Shown piece by piece: positions 40,545 to 51,479 of a DNA stretch of 64,000 nt (its first letter is position 1; each line of letters opens with the position of its first letter). The notes beneath the pieces are model-generated. The model saw only the letters and a list, made by a program, of their open reading frames with translations. It searched no databases and was not told where the DNA came from. The stretch is taken from NCBI RefSeq assembly GCF_014490725.1, contig NZ_JACOQL010000001.1:124001-188000 (forward strand), in the 5' to 3' direction. Source of the DNA: Paracoccus amoyensis. GTDB taxonomy: Bacteria; Pseudomonadota; Alphaproteobacteria; Rhodobacterales; Rhodobacteraceae. The position numbers and the translations under genes are program-made.

Positions 40545-41738
40545 ATGGCACATACCGAAAGCGCCTCGGACACCGGCACCGGAATCGGTGCCTATATCGC
40601 GAAGCATATGCGCGAATACGGCCTGCTATTCGCGCTGATCGCGATCATGGTCTTTTTCCAGATCGTCACCGGCGGCACGCTGTTGCGACCGGTGAACATC
40701 ACCAACCTGTTCCTGCAAAACAGCTATATCATCATCATGGCGCTTGGCATGCTGCTGGTGATCGTGGGCGGGAATATCGACCTGTCGGTCGGATCGGTCA
40801 TGGGCTTTGTAGGCGCGCTGGCTGCGGTGATGATCGTCAGTTGGGACTGGCCGGTTGCGGTGGCAATCGTGGCCTGTCTGATCTGCGGCGGCATCATCGG
40901 TGCGGCGCAGGGCTATTTCGTGGCCTATTGGCGCATTCCGTCCTTTATCGTGACGCTGGCCGGAATGCTGGTGTTTCGCGGGCTTTCGCTATGGCTGCTG
41001 GCGGGCCAGTCCATCGGCCCCTTCCCGGCAAGTTTTCAGGCGCTGTCGAACGGCTTCATCCCCGACCTGTTCGGCGTCGGAAAACCGAATGTCCTGGCGA
41101 TGGCGGTCGGCCTCGTCACCGTGCTGGTTCTTGTCTGGCTGGGCATGCGCACCCGCGCCCGCAACGCGCGTTACGGCATCGAGGATGAGCCGATGGGCCT
41201 GTTCATCCTGCGCAACGCCATCGTCGCCGCCGCCCTGCTGTTCGTGACATGGAAGCTGGCATGGTTCCGCGGTTTGCCGAACGTGCTTCTGTCCATGGTG
41301 ATCCTGACGGTGATCTATGTGTTCATCACCGAACGCACGACGCTGGGCCGCAGGGTCTATGCGGTGGGCGGCAACGCCAAGGCAGCCAAGCTGTCGGGCA
41401 TCCGCACCGAACGCCTGACTTTCCTGACCTTTGTGAACATGGGCGTTCTGGCTGCGCTGGCCGGCCTGATCTATGCTGCGCGTTTGAACACAGCGACGCC
41501 GAAAGCGGGCTTCGCGGTCGAGCTGGACGTGATCGCCGCTGTCTTCATCGGTGGCGCGTCGATGGCTGGCGGGTCGGGCAAGATCGTCGGCGCTGTGGTC
41601 GGCGCGTTCATCATGGGGGTGATGAACAACGGCATGTCGATCCTGGGGATTGGCATCGACTATCAGCAGGTCATCAAGGGGCTGGTGCTGTTGGCTGCTG
41701 TTTTCTTCGACGTCTACAACAAGAACAAAGAGGGCTGA
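40545..41738 (+). CDS. gguB: Sugar ABC transporter permease GguB
   Basis: 397-residue permease of the ribose/xylose type (XylH/GguB) with about 10 hydrophobic segments, for example EYGLLFALIAIMVFFQIVTG and IIIMALGMLLVIVGGNIDLS. The GGNIDLSVGSVMGFVGALAA and VGGNAKAAKLSGIRTERLTF motifs are typical. Works with ChvE and GguA. GGGAGGAAGG precedes the ATG. Confidence 0.93.
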   Translation: MAHTESASDTGTGIGAYIAKHMREYGLLFALIAIMVFFQIVTGGTLLRPVNITNLFLQNSYIIIMALGMLLVIVGGNIDLSVGSVMGFVGALAAVMIVSWDWPVAVAIVACLICGGIIGAAQGYFVAYWRIPSFIVTLAGMLVFRGLSLWLLAGQSIGPFPASFQALSNGFIPDLFGVGKPNVLAMAVGLVTVLVLVWLGMRTRARNARYGIEDEPMGLFILRNAIVAAALLFVTWKLAWFRGLPNVLLSMVILTVIYVFITERTTLGRRVYAVGGNAKAAKLSGIRTERLTFLTFVNMGVLAALAGLIYAARLNTATPKAGFAVELDVIAAVFIGGASMAGGSGKIVGAVVGAFIMGVMNNGMSILGIGIDYQQVIKGLVLLAAVFFDVYNKNKEG

Positions 41739-41741
41739 AGG

Positions 41742-42731
41742 ATGCTGCTGTCGCAACTGAAACTGCCCGATGGAAGCCGCGCGGTCGCGGTGCGTCAGGG
41801 CGACACGGCAACATTGGTGCCGGGTGTGTCCACGACGGTTGAGCTGGCGCAGGCCGCGATTGATGCGGGCCGCAGCCTGGCCGCCGAAATTGCCGCACGC
41901 GGGCAGGGTGCAGCCGTTGATCTGGCCGCCGCACTGGCCGAAGGGCGGATGCTGCTGCCGGTGGATCATGCCGATCCCGCGCATCTGCATCTGACGGGAA
42001 CGGGGCTGACCCATCTGGGGTCGGCCGCCACCCGCAACTCGATGCACAAGAAGGCCGATCCCGACGATCTGACGGACAGCATGAAGATGTTCCGCATGGG
42101 TCTGGAAGGGGGCAAGCCGGATCACGGCGCGGTTGGCGTTCAGCCGGAATGGTTCTGGAAGGGGAATGGCTATGCCGCCATCGCGCCCGGTGCCGATCTG
42201 ACCTCGCCCGGTTTCGCGCTGGATGCGGGCGAAGAGCCCGAGATTGCGGGCATCTATCTGATCGGTGCGGATGGCACGCCGTTCCGCCTTGGCTTCGCGC
42301 TTGGCAACGAATTTTCCGACCATGTGACCGAACGCGGCAACTACCTGTGGCTGGCCCATTCAAAGCTGCGTCCCGCCAGCTTTGGCCCCGAAATGCTGAT
42401 CGGTGATCTGCCCCAACATGTCGAAGGCACCAGCCGCGTGATCCGCGATGGCAAGGTGATCTGGGAAAAACCTTTCCTGTCGGGCGAGGCGAACATGTCG
42501 CACAGTCTGGGCAATCTGGAACATCATCACTTCAAATATGACCTGTTTCGCCGGTCCGGCGATGTGCATGTGCATTTCTTCGGCACCGCCACGCTGTCCT
42601 TTGCGGATGGTGTGACCGTGCAGCCTGGCGATCAGTTTCAGATTGCCTGCGACGCGTTCGGCCTGCCTTTGCAGAACGGCCTGAGCCAATTGCCAAATGA
42701 CGCGGCCCCGGTCGCCGTCTCTGCCCTTTGA
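41742..42731 (+). CDS. araD1: AraD1-family (FAH fold, GguC) 2-keto-3-deoxy-L-arabonate dehydratase candidate
   Basis: 329 residues of the AraD1/GguC branch of the fumarylacetoacetate-hydrolase fold. Visible: GTGLTHLGSAATRNSMHKKA, GVQPEWFWKGNGYAAIAPGA, EEPEIAGIYLIGADG and GFALGNEFSDHVTERGNYL, where the acidic residues bind a divalent metal. By position after chvE-gguAB and before the arabonate dehydratase it should dehydrate 2-keto-3-deoxy-L-arabonate to 2-oxoglutarate semialdehyde. Agrobacterium gguC has the same position. Confidence 0.85.
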   Translation: MLLSQLKLPDGSRAVAVRQGDTATLVPGVSTTVELAQAAIDAGRSLAAEIAARGQGAAVDLAAALAEGRMLLPVDHADPAHLHLTGTGLTHLGSAATRNSMHKKADPDDLTDSMKMFRMGLEGGKPDHGAVGVQPEWFWKGNGYAAIAPGADLTSPGFALDAGEEPEIAGIYLIGADGTPFRLGFALGNEFSDHVTERGNYLWLAHSKLRPASFGPEMLIGDLPQHVEGTSRVIRDGKVIWEKPFLSGEANMSHSLGNLEHHHFKYDLFRRSGDVHVHFFGTATLSFADGVTVQPGDQFQIACDAFGLPLQNGLSQLPNDAAPVAVSAL

Positions 42732-42740
42732 GAAATCGAC

Positions 42741-44483
42741 ATGACTTTCACCCCCGCACCCTGGCCGCGTAAGCTGCGTTCACAGCATTGGTATGGCGGC
42801 AATTCCCGCGACACGATCTATCATCGTGGCTGGCTGAAAAATCAGGGCTATCCGCATGACCTGTTCGATGGCCGCCCGATCATCGGCATCATGAACACCT
42901 GGTCGGACCTGACGCCCTGCAACGGGCACCTGCGCGAACTTGCGGAAAAAGTGAAGGCGGGCATCTGGGAGGCCGGTGGCTTCCCGGTCGAGGTTCCGGT
43001 GTTCTCGGCTTCCGAAAACACGTTCCGCCCGACGGCGATGATGTTCCGAAATCTGGCCGCCCTGGCGATCGAGGAAACCCTTCGGGGACAGCCCATCGAC
43101 GGCGCGGTGCTGATGGTCGGCTGCGACAAGACAACGCCCAGCCTGCTGATGGCGGCGGCGTCATGCGATGTGCCCTCGATTGTCGTGACGGGCGGTCCGA
43201 TGCTGAACGGCTATTTCCGTGGCGAACGTGTCGGGTCCGGCACCCATCTGTGGAAATTCAGCGAGGCCGTGAAGGCCGGAGAGATGACGCAGGACGAATT
43301 TCTCGAGGCCGAGCAGTCGATGAGCCGATCCTCGGGCACCTGCAACACCATGGGCACCGCCAGCACCATGGCCAGCATGGCCGAGGCGTTGGGCATGGCG
43401 CTGTCGGGCAATGCCGCGATCCCGGCGGTGGACAGCCGCCGCCGCGTGATGGCGCAGATGTCGGGGCGCCGTATCGTGCAGATGGTCAAGGATGATCTGA
43501 AGCCGTCGGACATCATGACGAAAGCCGCCTTTGAAAATGCGATCCGCACGAATGGCGCGATTGGCGGCTCGACCAACGCGGTTGTTCATCTGCTGGCGAT
43601 TGCGGGTCGGGTTGGTGTTGATGTGACGCTGGATGATTGGGACCGTTGCGGGCGCGACGTGGCGACCATCGTGAACCTGATGCCGTCAGGAAAATACCTG
43701 ATGGAGGAATTCTTCTATGCCGGTGGTTTGCCCGTCGTTCTGAAACGTCTGGGCGAGGCGGGCTTGCTGAACAAGGATGCGTTGACCGTCAGCGGCGACA
43801 CCATCTGGGATGAGGTCAAGGATGTCGTCAACTGGAACGACGATGTCATCCTGCCCGCCGACAAGGCGTTGACCCAACAGGGCGGTATCGCCGTGCTGCG
43901 CGGCAACCTTGCCCCGAATGGCGCGGTGCTGAAACCATCCGCCGCCAGTCCGCATCTGCTGACCCATCGGGGTCGCGCCGTCGTGTTCGAGGATATCGAC
44001 GACTACAAGGCGAAGATTGACGACGATGCGCTGGATATCGACGAAACCTGCATCATGGTGATGAAGAATTGCGGCCCCAAGGGTTATCCGGGGATGGCCG
44101 AGGTCGGGAATATGGGGCTGCCGCCCAAGGTGCTGAAAAAGGGCATCACCGACATGGTGCGGATCAGCGATGCGCGCATGTCGGGCACCGCCTATGGCAC
44201 GGTGGTGCTGCATACCAGCCCGGAAGCTGCGGCGGGCGGCCCGTTGGCCGTGGTGCGCAACGGTGACATGATCGAATTGGACGTGCCGAACCGCCGCCTG
44301 CATCTGGATATCAGCGACGAGGACTTGGCCGCGCGGCTGGCCGAATGGACGCCGCTGCCCGACCAACCGACCGGCGGTTACGCATGGTTGCATCAGGCCC
44401 ATGTGATGGGGGCGGATACCGGGGCCGATCTGGACTTCCTGAAAGGATGTCGCGGCAATGACGTCGGAAAGGACAGCCACTGA
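42741..44483 (+). CDS. L-arabonate dehydratase (IlvD/Edd family)
   Basis: 580-residue Fe-S dehydratase of the IlvD/Edd family. Cluster cysteines are in TPCNGHLRELAEKV, LMVGCDKTTPS and SSGTCNTMGTAST; the C-terminal RISDARMSGTAYGTVVLH carries the catalytic serine region. Dehydrates L-arabonate to 2-keto-3-deoxy-L-arabonate. As no separate galactonate dehydratase is encoded in the window, it may also act on D-galactonate, as related enzymes with relaxed specificity do. The next gene's ATG overlaps its TGA. Confidence 0.9.
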   Translation: MTFTPAPWPRKLRSQHWYGGNSRDTIYHRGWLKNQGYPHDLFDGRPIIGIMNTWSDLTPCNGHLRELAEKVKAGIWEAGGFPVEVPVFSASENTFRPTAMMFRNLAALAIEETLRGQPIDGAVLMVGCDKTTPSLLMAAASCDVPSIVVTGGPMLNGYFRGERVGSGTHLWKFSEAVKAGEMTQDEFLEAEQSMSRSSGTCNTMGTASTMASMAEALGMALSGNAAIPAVDSRRRVMAQMSGRRIVQMVKDDLKPSDIMTKAAFENAIRTNGAIGGSTNAVVHLLAIAGRVGVDVTLDDWDRCGRDVATIVNLMPSGKYLMEEFFYAGGLPVVLKRLGEAGLLNKDALTVSGDTIWDEVKDVVNWNDDVILPADKALTQQGGIAVLRGNLAPNGAVLKPSAASPHLLTHRGRAVVFEDIDDYKAKIDDDALDIDETCIMVMKNCGPKGYPGMAEVGNMGLPPKVLKKGITDMVRISDARMSGTAYGTVVLHTSPEAAAGGPLAVVRNGDMIELDVPNRRLHLDISDEDLAARLAEWTPLPDQPTGGYAWLHQAHVMGADTGADLDFLKGCRGNDVGKDSH

Positions 44484-45397
44484 TGAAGATCGCGCTTGTC
44501 GGCATTGGAAAGATCGCCGTGGATCAGCATGTCCCGGCGATTGCGGGTGGTCCGGATTGGGAACTGGCGGCCACTGTTTCGCGCAGCGGCAAGGTCGATG
44601 GGGTCGAGGCGTTTACCAGCATCGAAGATATGCTGTCGGCACGCCCCGACATCGGCACCGTCAGCCTGTGCCTGCCACCCGTTCCGCGCTTTCAGGCGGC
44701 GCAGGCCGCGTTGCTGGCCGGGCGGCATGTGATGCTGGAAAAACCTCCGGGCGCCACCTTGGCCGAGGTGCATATCCTGCATGATCTGGCGCGGGCGCAG
44801 GGCGTGTCGTTGTTTGCGACATGGCATTCGCGCTGTGCTCATGGCGTCGCCAGCGCGAAAGCGTGGCTAGCCGACCGGACCATCCGTGAAGGCCGCGTGA
44901 TCTGGCGCGAGGATGTGCGCAAATGGCATCCCGGTCAGGACTGGATCTTCGAGGCCGGCGGCATGGGCGTCTTTGACCCCGGTATCAACGCCACCTCGAT
45001 CCTGACCGAAATTCTGCCTATGCCAATCTACCTGACAGGCGCCGAAATCGACATTCCCGGCAACCGTCAGGCCCCGATTGCCGCGCGGTTGCAATTCAGC
45101 GGCAATATCACCGCCGATTTTGATTTCCGCGAGCAAGGCCCGCAGACATGGGACATGGAATTTGTCACCGATGGCGGACATCTTGCGCTGCGCAATGGCG
45201 GCAACAAGCTGGAAATCGATGGCAAGGCGGTAGAGGGCGACGACAAGATACTGGGCGCGGAATATCCCACGCTTTACGCGCAGATGGCGCAGTTGATCGG
45301 CGAAAAGCGTTGCGACGTTGACCTGTCCCCCATGGTTCTGGTCGCCGATGCTTTCACGCTTGGCCGCAGAAACACAGTCGAAGATTTTGAATTCTAA
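44483..45397 (+). CDS. gal: D-galactose/L-arabinose 1-dehydrogenase (Gfo/Idh/MocA family)
   Basis: 304 residues. Rossmann start KIALVGIGKIAVDQHVPAI, SLCLPPVPRFQAAQAALLAG and the family motif MLEKPPGATLAEVH, followed by SLFATWHSRCAHGVASAKAW. This Gal subgroup oxidises D-galactose and L-arabinose at C1 with NAD(P)+ to the lactone, giving a shared first step for both sugars imported here. One-base overlap with the dehydratase gene (TGATG). Confidence 0.88.
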   Translation: MKIALVGIGKIAVDQHVPAIAGGPDWELAATVSRSGKVDGVEAFTSIEDMLSARPDIGTVSLCLPPVPRFQAAQAALLAGRHVMLEKPPGATLAEVHILHDLARAQGVSLFATWHSRCAHGVASAKAWLADRTIREGRVIWREDVRKWHPGQDWIFEAGGMGVFDPGINATSILTEILPMPIYLTGAEIDIPGNRQAPIAARLQFSGNITADFDFREQGPQTWDMEFVTDGGHLALRNGGNKLEIDGKAVEGDDKILGAEYPTLYAQMAQLIGEKRCDVDLSPMVLVADAFTLGRRNTVEDFEF

Positions 45398-45406
45398 GGA
45401 AGAACG

Positions 45407-46912
45407 ATGACCTACACTCCGAAAGGGAAACATCTGATCGCAGGCGAATGGATCGACGGGGACAAGACCTTCGCATCCTCGCCAGCTCATGGTCCGGTGC
45501 ATGAATTCGCCTCGGGCAACGAGGGGCTGGTTGATCGCGCGGTTTGGGCGGCCGAGCAGGCGTTCGAGGTTTATGGCTATACCAGCCGGGCGGAACGGGC
45601 CGCATTTCTGGATGCCATCGCGGATGAGATCGACGCACGCGGCGATGATGTGACCGAAATCGGGACACAGGAATCCGGGCTGCCTGCCGGGCGGTTGCAG
45701 GGCGAACGCGGCCGGACGACGGGGCAGTTGCGCCTGTTTGCGCAGCATATCCGGGATGGCGACTATCTGGATCGCCGACACGACGGTGCATTGCCGGATC
45801 GCCAGCCGCCACGTCCTGATTTGCGTCTGATCCAGCGCCCGATCGGCCCGGTCGCGGTCTTTGGTGCGTCCAACTTTCCGCTGGCGTTCTCAACAGCAGG
45901 TGGCGACACGGCATCTGCGCTGGCGGCGGGCTGTCCTGTCGTCGTCAAGGGCCACCCGGCCCATCCGGGCACGGGTGAAATCATCGCCGAAGCCATCCAC
46001 GCGGCCATCCAGAAAACCGGTATGCCCGCGGGCGTCTTTTCCTTTATCCACGGGGATAGCAACGCGGTGGGCAAGGCGCTGGTCGAACATCCGCTGATCA
46101 AGGCCGTTGGCTTTACCGGCAGCCTGCGGGGCGGTCGCGCATTGTTCGATCTGTGCGCGGCACGGCCCGAGCCGATCCCGTTTTATGGCGAATTGGGCAG
46201 CATCAATCCCTGCTTTGTGCTGCCCGAGGCGTTGGCCACCCGTGGCGCGCAAATCGCAGAAGGCTGGGTCGGCAGTCTGACGCTTTTCGCGGGTCAGTTC
46301 TGCACCAATCCCGGCTTGCTGGTTCTGCCGGCAGACGGCGCCGACGCCTTTGTCGATACCGCCGCGAGGGCGTCAGACGCCGTGGCCGAACAGGTCATGC
46401 TGACCCATGATATGGCGCAGGCCTATCGTGACGGGGCTGGGCGGATTGGCGATCTGGCCGCGACCGTGACGCGAACGGAAAGCCATGGGCGCAATGCCCG
46501 CCCGAACGTCTATCGCACGACCGCCGATGACTTTCTGCGCGACCATGCGCTTGGCGAAGAAGTCTTTGGCCCGATGGGTCTGATCGTCACTGTCAAGGAT
46601 GACGACCAGATGATCGATTTGGCACGCGGGCTGGAGGGGCAACTGACCGCGACCCTGCAAATGGATGATGCCGACATCCCGCTGGCCGCTCGGCTGATGC
46701 CGGTCCTGGAACGCAAGGCAGGCCGGGTGCTGGCGAATGGCTGGCCCACGGGGGTCGAGGTTGCCGATGCCATGGTTCACGGCGGCCCCTATCCGGCCAG
46801 CACGAATTTCGGTGCAACCAGCGTTGGCACGATGGCGATCCGCCGCTTTCTGCGTCCGGTCAGCTATCAGAACATTCCCGACGCCCTGCTGCCCGAAGAC
46901 TTGCGCGACTGA
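45407..46912 (+). CDS. 2-oxoglutarate semialdehyde dehydrogenase (NADP+-type aldehyde dehydrogenase)
   Basis: 501-residue aldehyde dehydrogenase. FGASNFPLAFSTAGGDTASA and VVVKGHPAHPGTGE contact NADP; the general base Glu is in FYGELGSINPCFVLP and the catalytic Cys in FAGQFCTNPGLLVL near residue 300. The GELGS/GQFCTNPG pattern marks the alpha-ketoglutaric semialdehyde dehydrogenase group. It forms 2-oxoglutarate, the end of the L-arabinose route. Start 45407 with AAGGAA upstream. Confidence 0.9.
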   Translation: MTYTPKGKHLIAGEWIDGDKTFASSPAHGPVHEFASGNEGLVDRAVWAAEQAFEVYGYTSRAERAAFLDAIADEIDARGDDVTEIGTQESGLPAGRLQGERGRTTGQLRLFAQHIRDGDYLDRRHDGALPDRQPPRPDLRLIQRPIGPVAVFGASNFPLAFSTAGGDTASALAAGCPVVVKGHPAHPGTGEIIAEAIHAAIQKTGMPAGVFSFIHGDSNAVGKALVEHPLIKAVGFTGSLRGGRALFDLCAARPEPIPFYGELGSINPCFVLPEALATRGAQIAEGWVGSLTLFAGQFCTNPGLLVLPADGADAFVDTAARASDAVAEQVMLTHDMAQAYRDGAGRIGDLAATVTRTESHGRNARPNVYRTTADDFLRDHALGEEVFGPMGLIVTVKDDDQMIDLARGLEGQLTATLQMDDADIPLAARLMPVLERKAGRVLANGWPTGVEVADAMVHGGPYPASTNFGATSVGTMAIRRFLRPVSYQNIPDALLPEDLRD

Positions 46913-46958
46913 CCATACCGGCCGCGCCCACCCACGGTCATAAATCAGGGAGGATACC

Positions 46959-47918
46959 ATGACCAGAAAGACCCTTTTCACGACGGTTGCTGCCATGGCC
47001 ATCTCGGCCACGGCGGCGCTGGCCGATGGCGAAACTGTCGGCTTTTCCCAGATCGGATCTGAATCCGGCTGGCGCGCTGCAGAAACGACGCTGACCAAAA
47101 GTCAGGCGGAAGAACGCGGCTATCAGCTGCAATTCTCGGACGCGCAGCAGAAGCAGGAAAACCAGATCGCGGCGTTGCGTTCCTTTATCGCGCAGGGCGT
47201 CGATGCGATTTTGCTGGCCCCGGTCGTGGCGACCGGCTGGGATTCCGTTCTGCAAGAAGCGAAAGAGGCTGAAATCCCGGTCGTCCTGCTGGACCGTCAG
47301 GTGGACAGTTCGGATGATCTGTATCTGACGGCTGTCGGATCCAATCTGGTGCATGAGGGTGAGGTCGCGGGCGGCTGGCTGGTCAACGAGGTCGGCGACA
47401 GGGAATGCAGGATCGTCGAACTGCAAGGCACTACCGGATCCAGCCCTGCCATCGACCGCAAGACGGGCTTTGAAAACGCCATCAAGGACCACGCCAACCT
47501 GTCCATCGTCCGCAGCCAGACCGGCGATTTTACCCGTGCACTGGGCAAGGAGGTGATGGAAAGTTTCCTTCAGGCCGAAAACGGCGGCAAGGATATCTGC
47601 GCGCTTTACGCCCATAATGACGATATGGCCGTGGGCGCAATCCAGGCCATCAAGGAGGCCGGGTTGGCACCGGGCAAGGATATCCTGATCGTGTCTATCG
47701 ATGGCGTGCCGGATATTTTTCAGGCCATGGCCGCGGGCGAAGCAAACGCCACGGTCGAACTCACGCCGAATATGGCAGGGCCTGCGTTCGATGCGCTGAA
47801 AGCCTATTGGGCGGACGGGACCGAGCCTGCGAAATTCATCCAGACGGAATCGAAGTTGTTCACGCAATCCGATGATCCTGCTGGTGAATACGAGGCGCGT
47901 AAAGGTCTGGGTTACTGA
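46959..47918 (+). CDS. ytfQ: Galactofuranose/arabinose-type sugar-binding protein YtfQ
   Basis: 319-residue periplasmic binding protein with signal RKTLFTTVAAMAISATAALA and mature DGETVGFSQIGSESGWRAAE, the near-invariant YtfQ start. Later VLLDRQVDSSDDLYLTAVGS, ELQGTTGSSPAIDRKTGFEN and ALYAHNDDMAVGAIQAIKEA form the ligand cleft. Family members bind galactofuranose, and related proteins bind arabinofuranose. Second sugar importer of this locus. GGGAGG precedes the ATG; a hairpin follows. Confidence 0.92.
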   Translation: MTRKTLFTTVAAMAISATAALADGETVGFSQIGSESGWRAAETTLTKSQAEERGYQLQFSDAQQKQENQIAALRSFIAQGVDAILLAPVVATGWDSVLQEAKEAEIPVVLLDRQVDSSDDLYLTAVGSNLVHEGEVAGGWLVNEVGDRECRIVELQGTTGSSPAIDRKTGFENAIKDHANLSIVRSQTGDFTRALGKEVMESFLQAENGGKDICALYAHNDDMAVGAIQAIKEAGLAPGKDILIVSIDGVPDIFQAMAAGEANATVELTPNMAGPAFDALKAYWADGTEPAKFIQTESKLFTQSDDPAGEYEARKGLGY

Positions 47919-47927
47919 TCCATGGTC

Positions 47928-47957
47928 TGCCGGGCCGCGCAACTGCATGGCCCGGCA
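47928..47957 (+). terminator. Hairpin between ytfQ and ytfR
   Basis: TGCCGGGCC (47928-47936) pairs with GGCCCGGCA (47949-47957), loop of 12 bases. No T-run. Probably an mRNA-protecting stem after the binding-protein gene. Confidence 0.62.
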
Positions 47958-47977
47958 TCAGACAGAAAGGCGGCAAC

Positions 47978-49482
<1,505 letters not shown>

Positions 49483-49483
<1 letters not shown>

Positions 49484-50502
49484 TGATGGCGGCACTGAAA
49501 CGTCTTGCCCCGCAGATCATCGCGCTGATTGCGCTGCTGGTATTGGTCACGGCGGTTTACCCGTCCTTCCTTTCGGTGACGCTTGCCGACGGGCGGTTGG
49601 TCGGTCCGTTGATCGATGTCGTCAAACGCGCCGCGCCGGTGGCCCTGCTGGCGACGGGAATGACGCTGGTGATTGCCACGCGCGGGATTGATCTGTCCGT
49701 CGGCACGATCATGGCGATCTGCGGTGCGGTTGCGGCGGCGGCGATTTCGGCCGGCTGGGGGCTGCCTGCCGCAATCTTGCTGGCCTTTGCTGCGGGTGCG
49801 CTGGCAGGGCTGTGGAATGGCGCGCTGGTCGCGATTGTCGGCATCCAGCCCTTTGTCGCCACGCTGATCCTGATGACGATGGGGCGCGGCATCGCGCAAT
49901 TGATTACCGAGGGGCGCATTCTGACCTTTACCGATCCGGGTTTTGCATGGCTGGGGTCGGGCACATTGCTGGGTCTGCCCGTGCCTGCATGGCTGTGGAT
50001 CATCACGGCGCTACTGGTCACCTTGCTGATGCGGCGCAGTGCGCTTGGCCTGCTGATCGAGGCTATCGGCATCAACCGTCGTGCCAGCGCCCTGGCTGGG
50101 GTAAATGCACATGTTCTGCTGATCGCGGTCTATGTCGCCTCGGGTCTGTGTGCGGCATTGGCCGGGTTGATCGTCACCGCCGATATTCGCGGCGCGGATG
50201 CCAATAACGCCGGGCTGTGGCTGGAACTGGACGCCATTCTTGCCGTGGTGATCGGGGGAAACTCCCTGCTGGGCGGGCGTTTTTCGATTGCAGCGTCGAT
50301 TATCGGCGCCCTGATCATTCAAATCATCACGACCGGGATCAGGCTGGCCGGTTTTCCGTCGGAATATAACCTTGTCATCAAGGCGGTGCTTGTTCTGATC
50401 ATCCTTGTGCTGCAGTCGCCGCGTATAGCCGCCGAATGGCGTTTGTGGCGGGACAGCCAGCGGGCCGCCAGGGAAGCGGCCTTGCAGGGAGGCGTCAGAT
50501 GA
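49483..50502 (+). CDS. ytfT: Sugar ABC transporter permease YtfT
   Basis: 339-residue permease with about eight to ten helices. PVALLATGMTLVIATRGIDL and SVGTIMAICGAVAAAAIS are typical of this group, as is VVIGGNSLLGGRFSIAASII. ATG at 49483 overlaps the ytfR stop (TGATG); the ATG at 49486 is an alternative. Pairs with YjfF. Confidence 0.92.
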
Positions 50503-51479
50503 GCACCCGCGCCCTGCCGCTTTACATCACCATCGGGATCTTTCTGCTGGCCTATCTGCTGTGCTGGATACAGTTTCCGAACATGTTGTCCACACGGGTG
50601 ATCGGCAACCTGCTGACGGATAACGCCTATCTGGGCATTGTCGCCGTGGGCATGACCATGGTTATTCTGTCGGGCGGGATCGACCTGTCTGTGGGGGCGG
50701 TCATTGCCTTTTCCGGCGTGTTCATTGCGGTGCTGTTGCGCGATACCGGGCTGCACCCGCTGATCGTGTTCACGTTGCTGCTGATGCTGACCACGGCTTT
50801 CGGCGCGGCAATGGGCTTCCTGATCGACCGGCTGGCGATGCCCGCCTTCATCGTGACGCTGGCGGGAATGTTTCTGGCCCGTGGCGCGGCCTATATGCTG
50901 TCGATTGAATCCGTGCCGATTACGCATCCGTTCTATCAAACATTGCAAGGCGCCTATTACCTGATGCCGGGCAAGGGGCGGCTGACGCTGATCGGTGTGT
51001 TGATGGTGCTGACCTTTGTCGCGGGGATGATCGTTGCCCATCGCACGCGCTTCGGCACCAGCGTCTATGCCCTGGGCGGGGGCGAGACGACGGCTCGTCT
51101 GATGGGCGTCCGGCAGGGACGCACGACCATCATGGTCTATGCGTTTTCCGGACTGATGGCCGGAATGGCCGGGATCGTATTTTCGATCTATACCGGATCG
51201 GGTTATTCGCTGGCCACTGTGGGAACCGAGTTGACGGCGATTGCCGCCGTGGTGATCGGCGGCACCCTGCTGACGGGCGGGGCGGGCTATATGTTCGGCA
51301 CGCTGATCGGGGTGCTGACCATGGGACTGATCCAGACCTACATCGTTTTCGACGGCACCTTGTCCAGCTGGTGGACAAAAATTGTGATCGGCATTCTGCT
51401 ATTGGCGTTTATTCTGTTACAAAAAGGACTGCTGAGGTTGTCGCAAATGCGGATGGCGCAGCAAAGGGGACAAGCATGA
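50499..51479 (+). CDS. yjfF: Sugar ABC transporter permease YjfF
   Basis: 326-residue permease: GIVAVGMTMVILSGGIDLSV, LAMPAFIVTLAGMFLARGAA, GGGETTARLMGVRQGRTTIM and VVIGGTLLTGGAGYMFGTLI mark YjfF. Start at ATG 50499, which overlaps the ytfT stop (ATGA); its own stop overlaps the gluconolactonase-family start in the same manner. Confidence 0.92.
   Translation: MSTRALPLYITIGIFLLAYLLCWIQFPNMLSTRVIGNLLTDNAYLGIVAVGMTMVILSGGIDLSVGAVIAFSGVFIAVLLRDTGLHPLIVFTLLLMLTTAFGAAMGFLIDRLAMPAFIVTLAGMFLARGAAYMLSIESVPITHPFYQTLQGAYYLMPGKGRLTLIGVLMVLTFVAGMIVAHRTRFGTSVYALGGGETTARLMGVRQGRTTIMVYAFSGLMAGMAGIVFSIYTGSGYSLATVGTELTAIAAVVIGGTLLTGGAGYMFGTLIGVLTMGLIQTYIVFDGTLSSWWTKIVIGILLLAFILLQKGLLRLSQMRMAQQRGQA

Noticed and set aside
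40989..42359. Open frame of about 450 codons on the minus strand
   Set aside because: Mirror of gguB and the AraD1-type gene, with composition typical of antisense frames.
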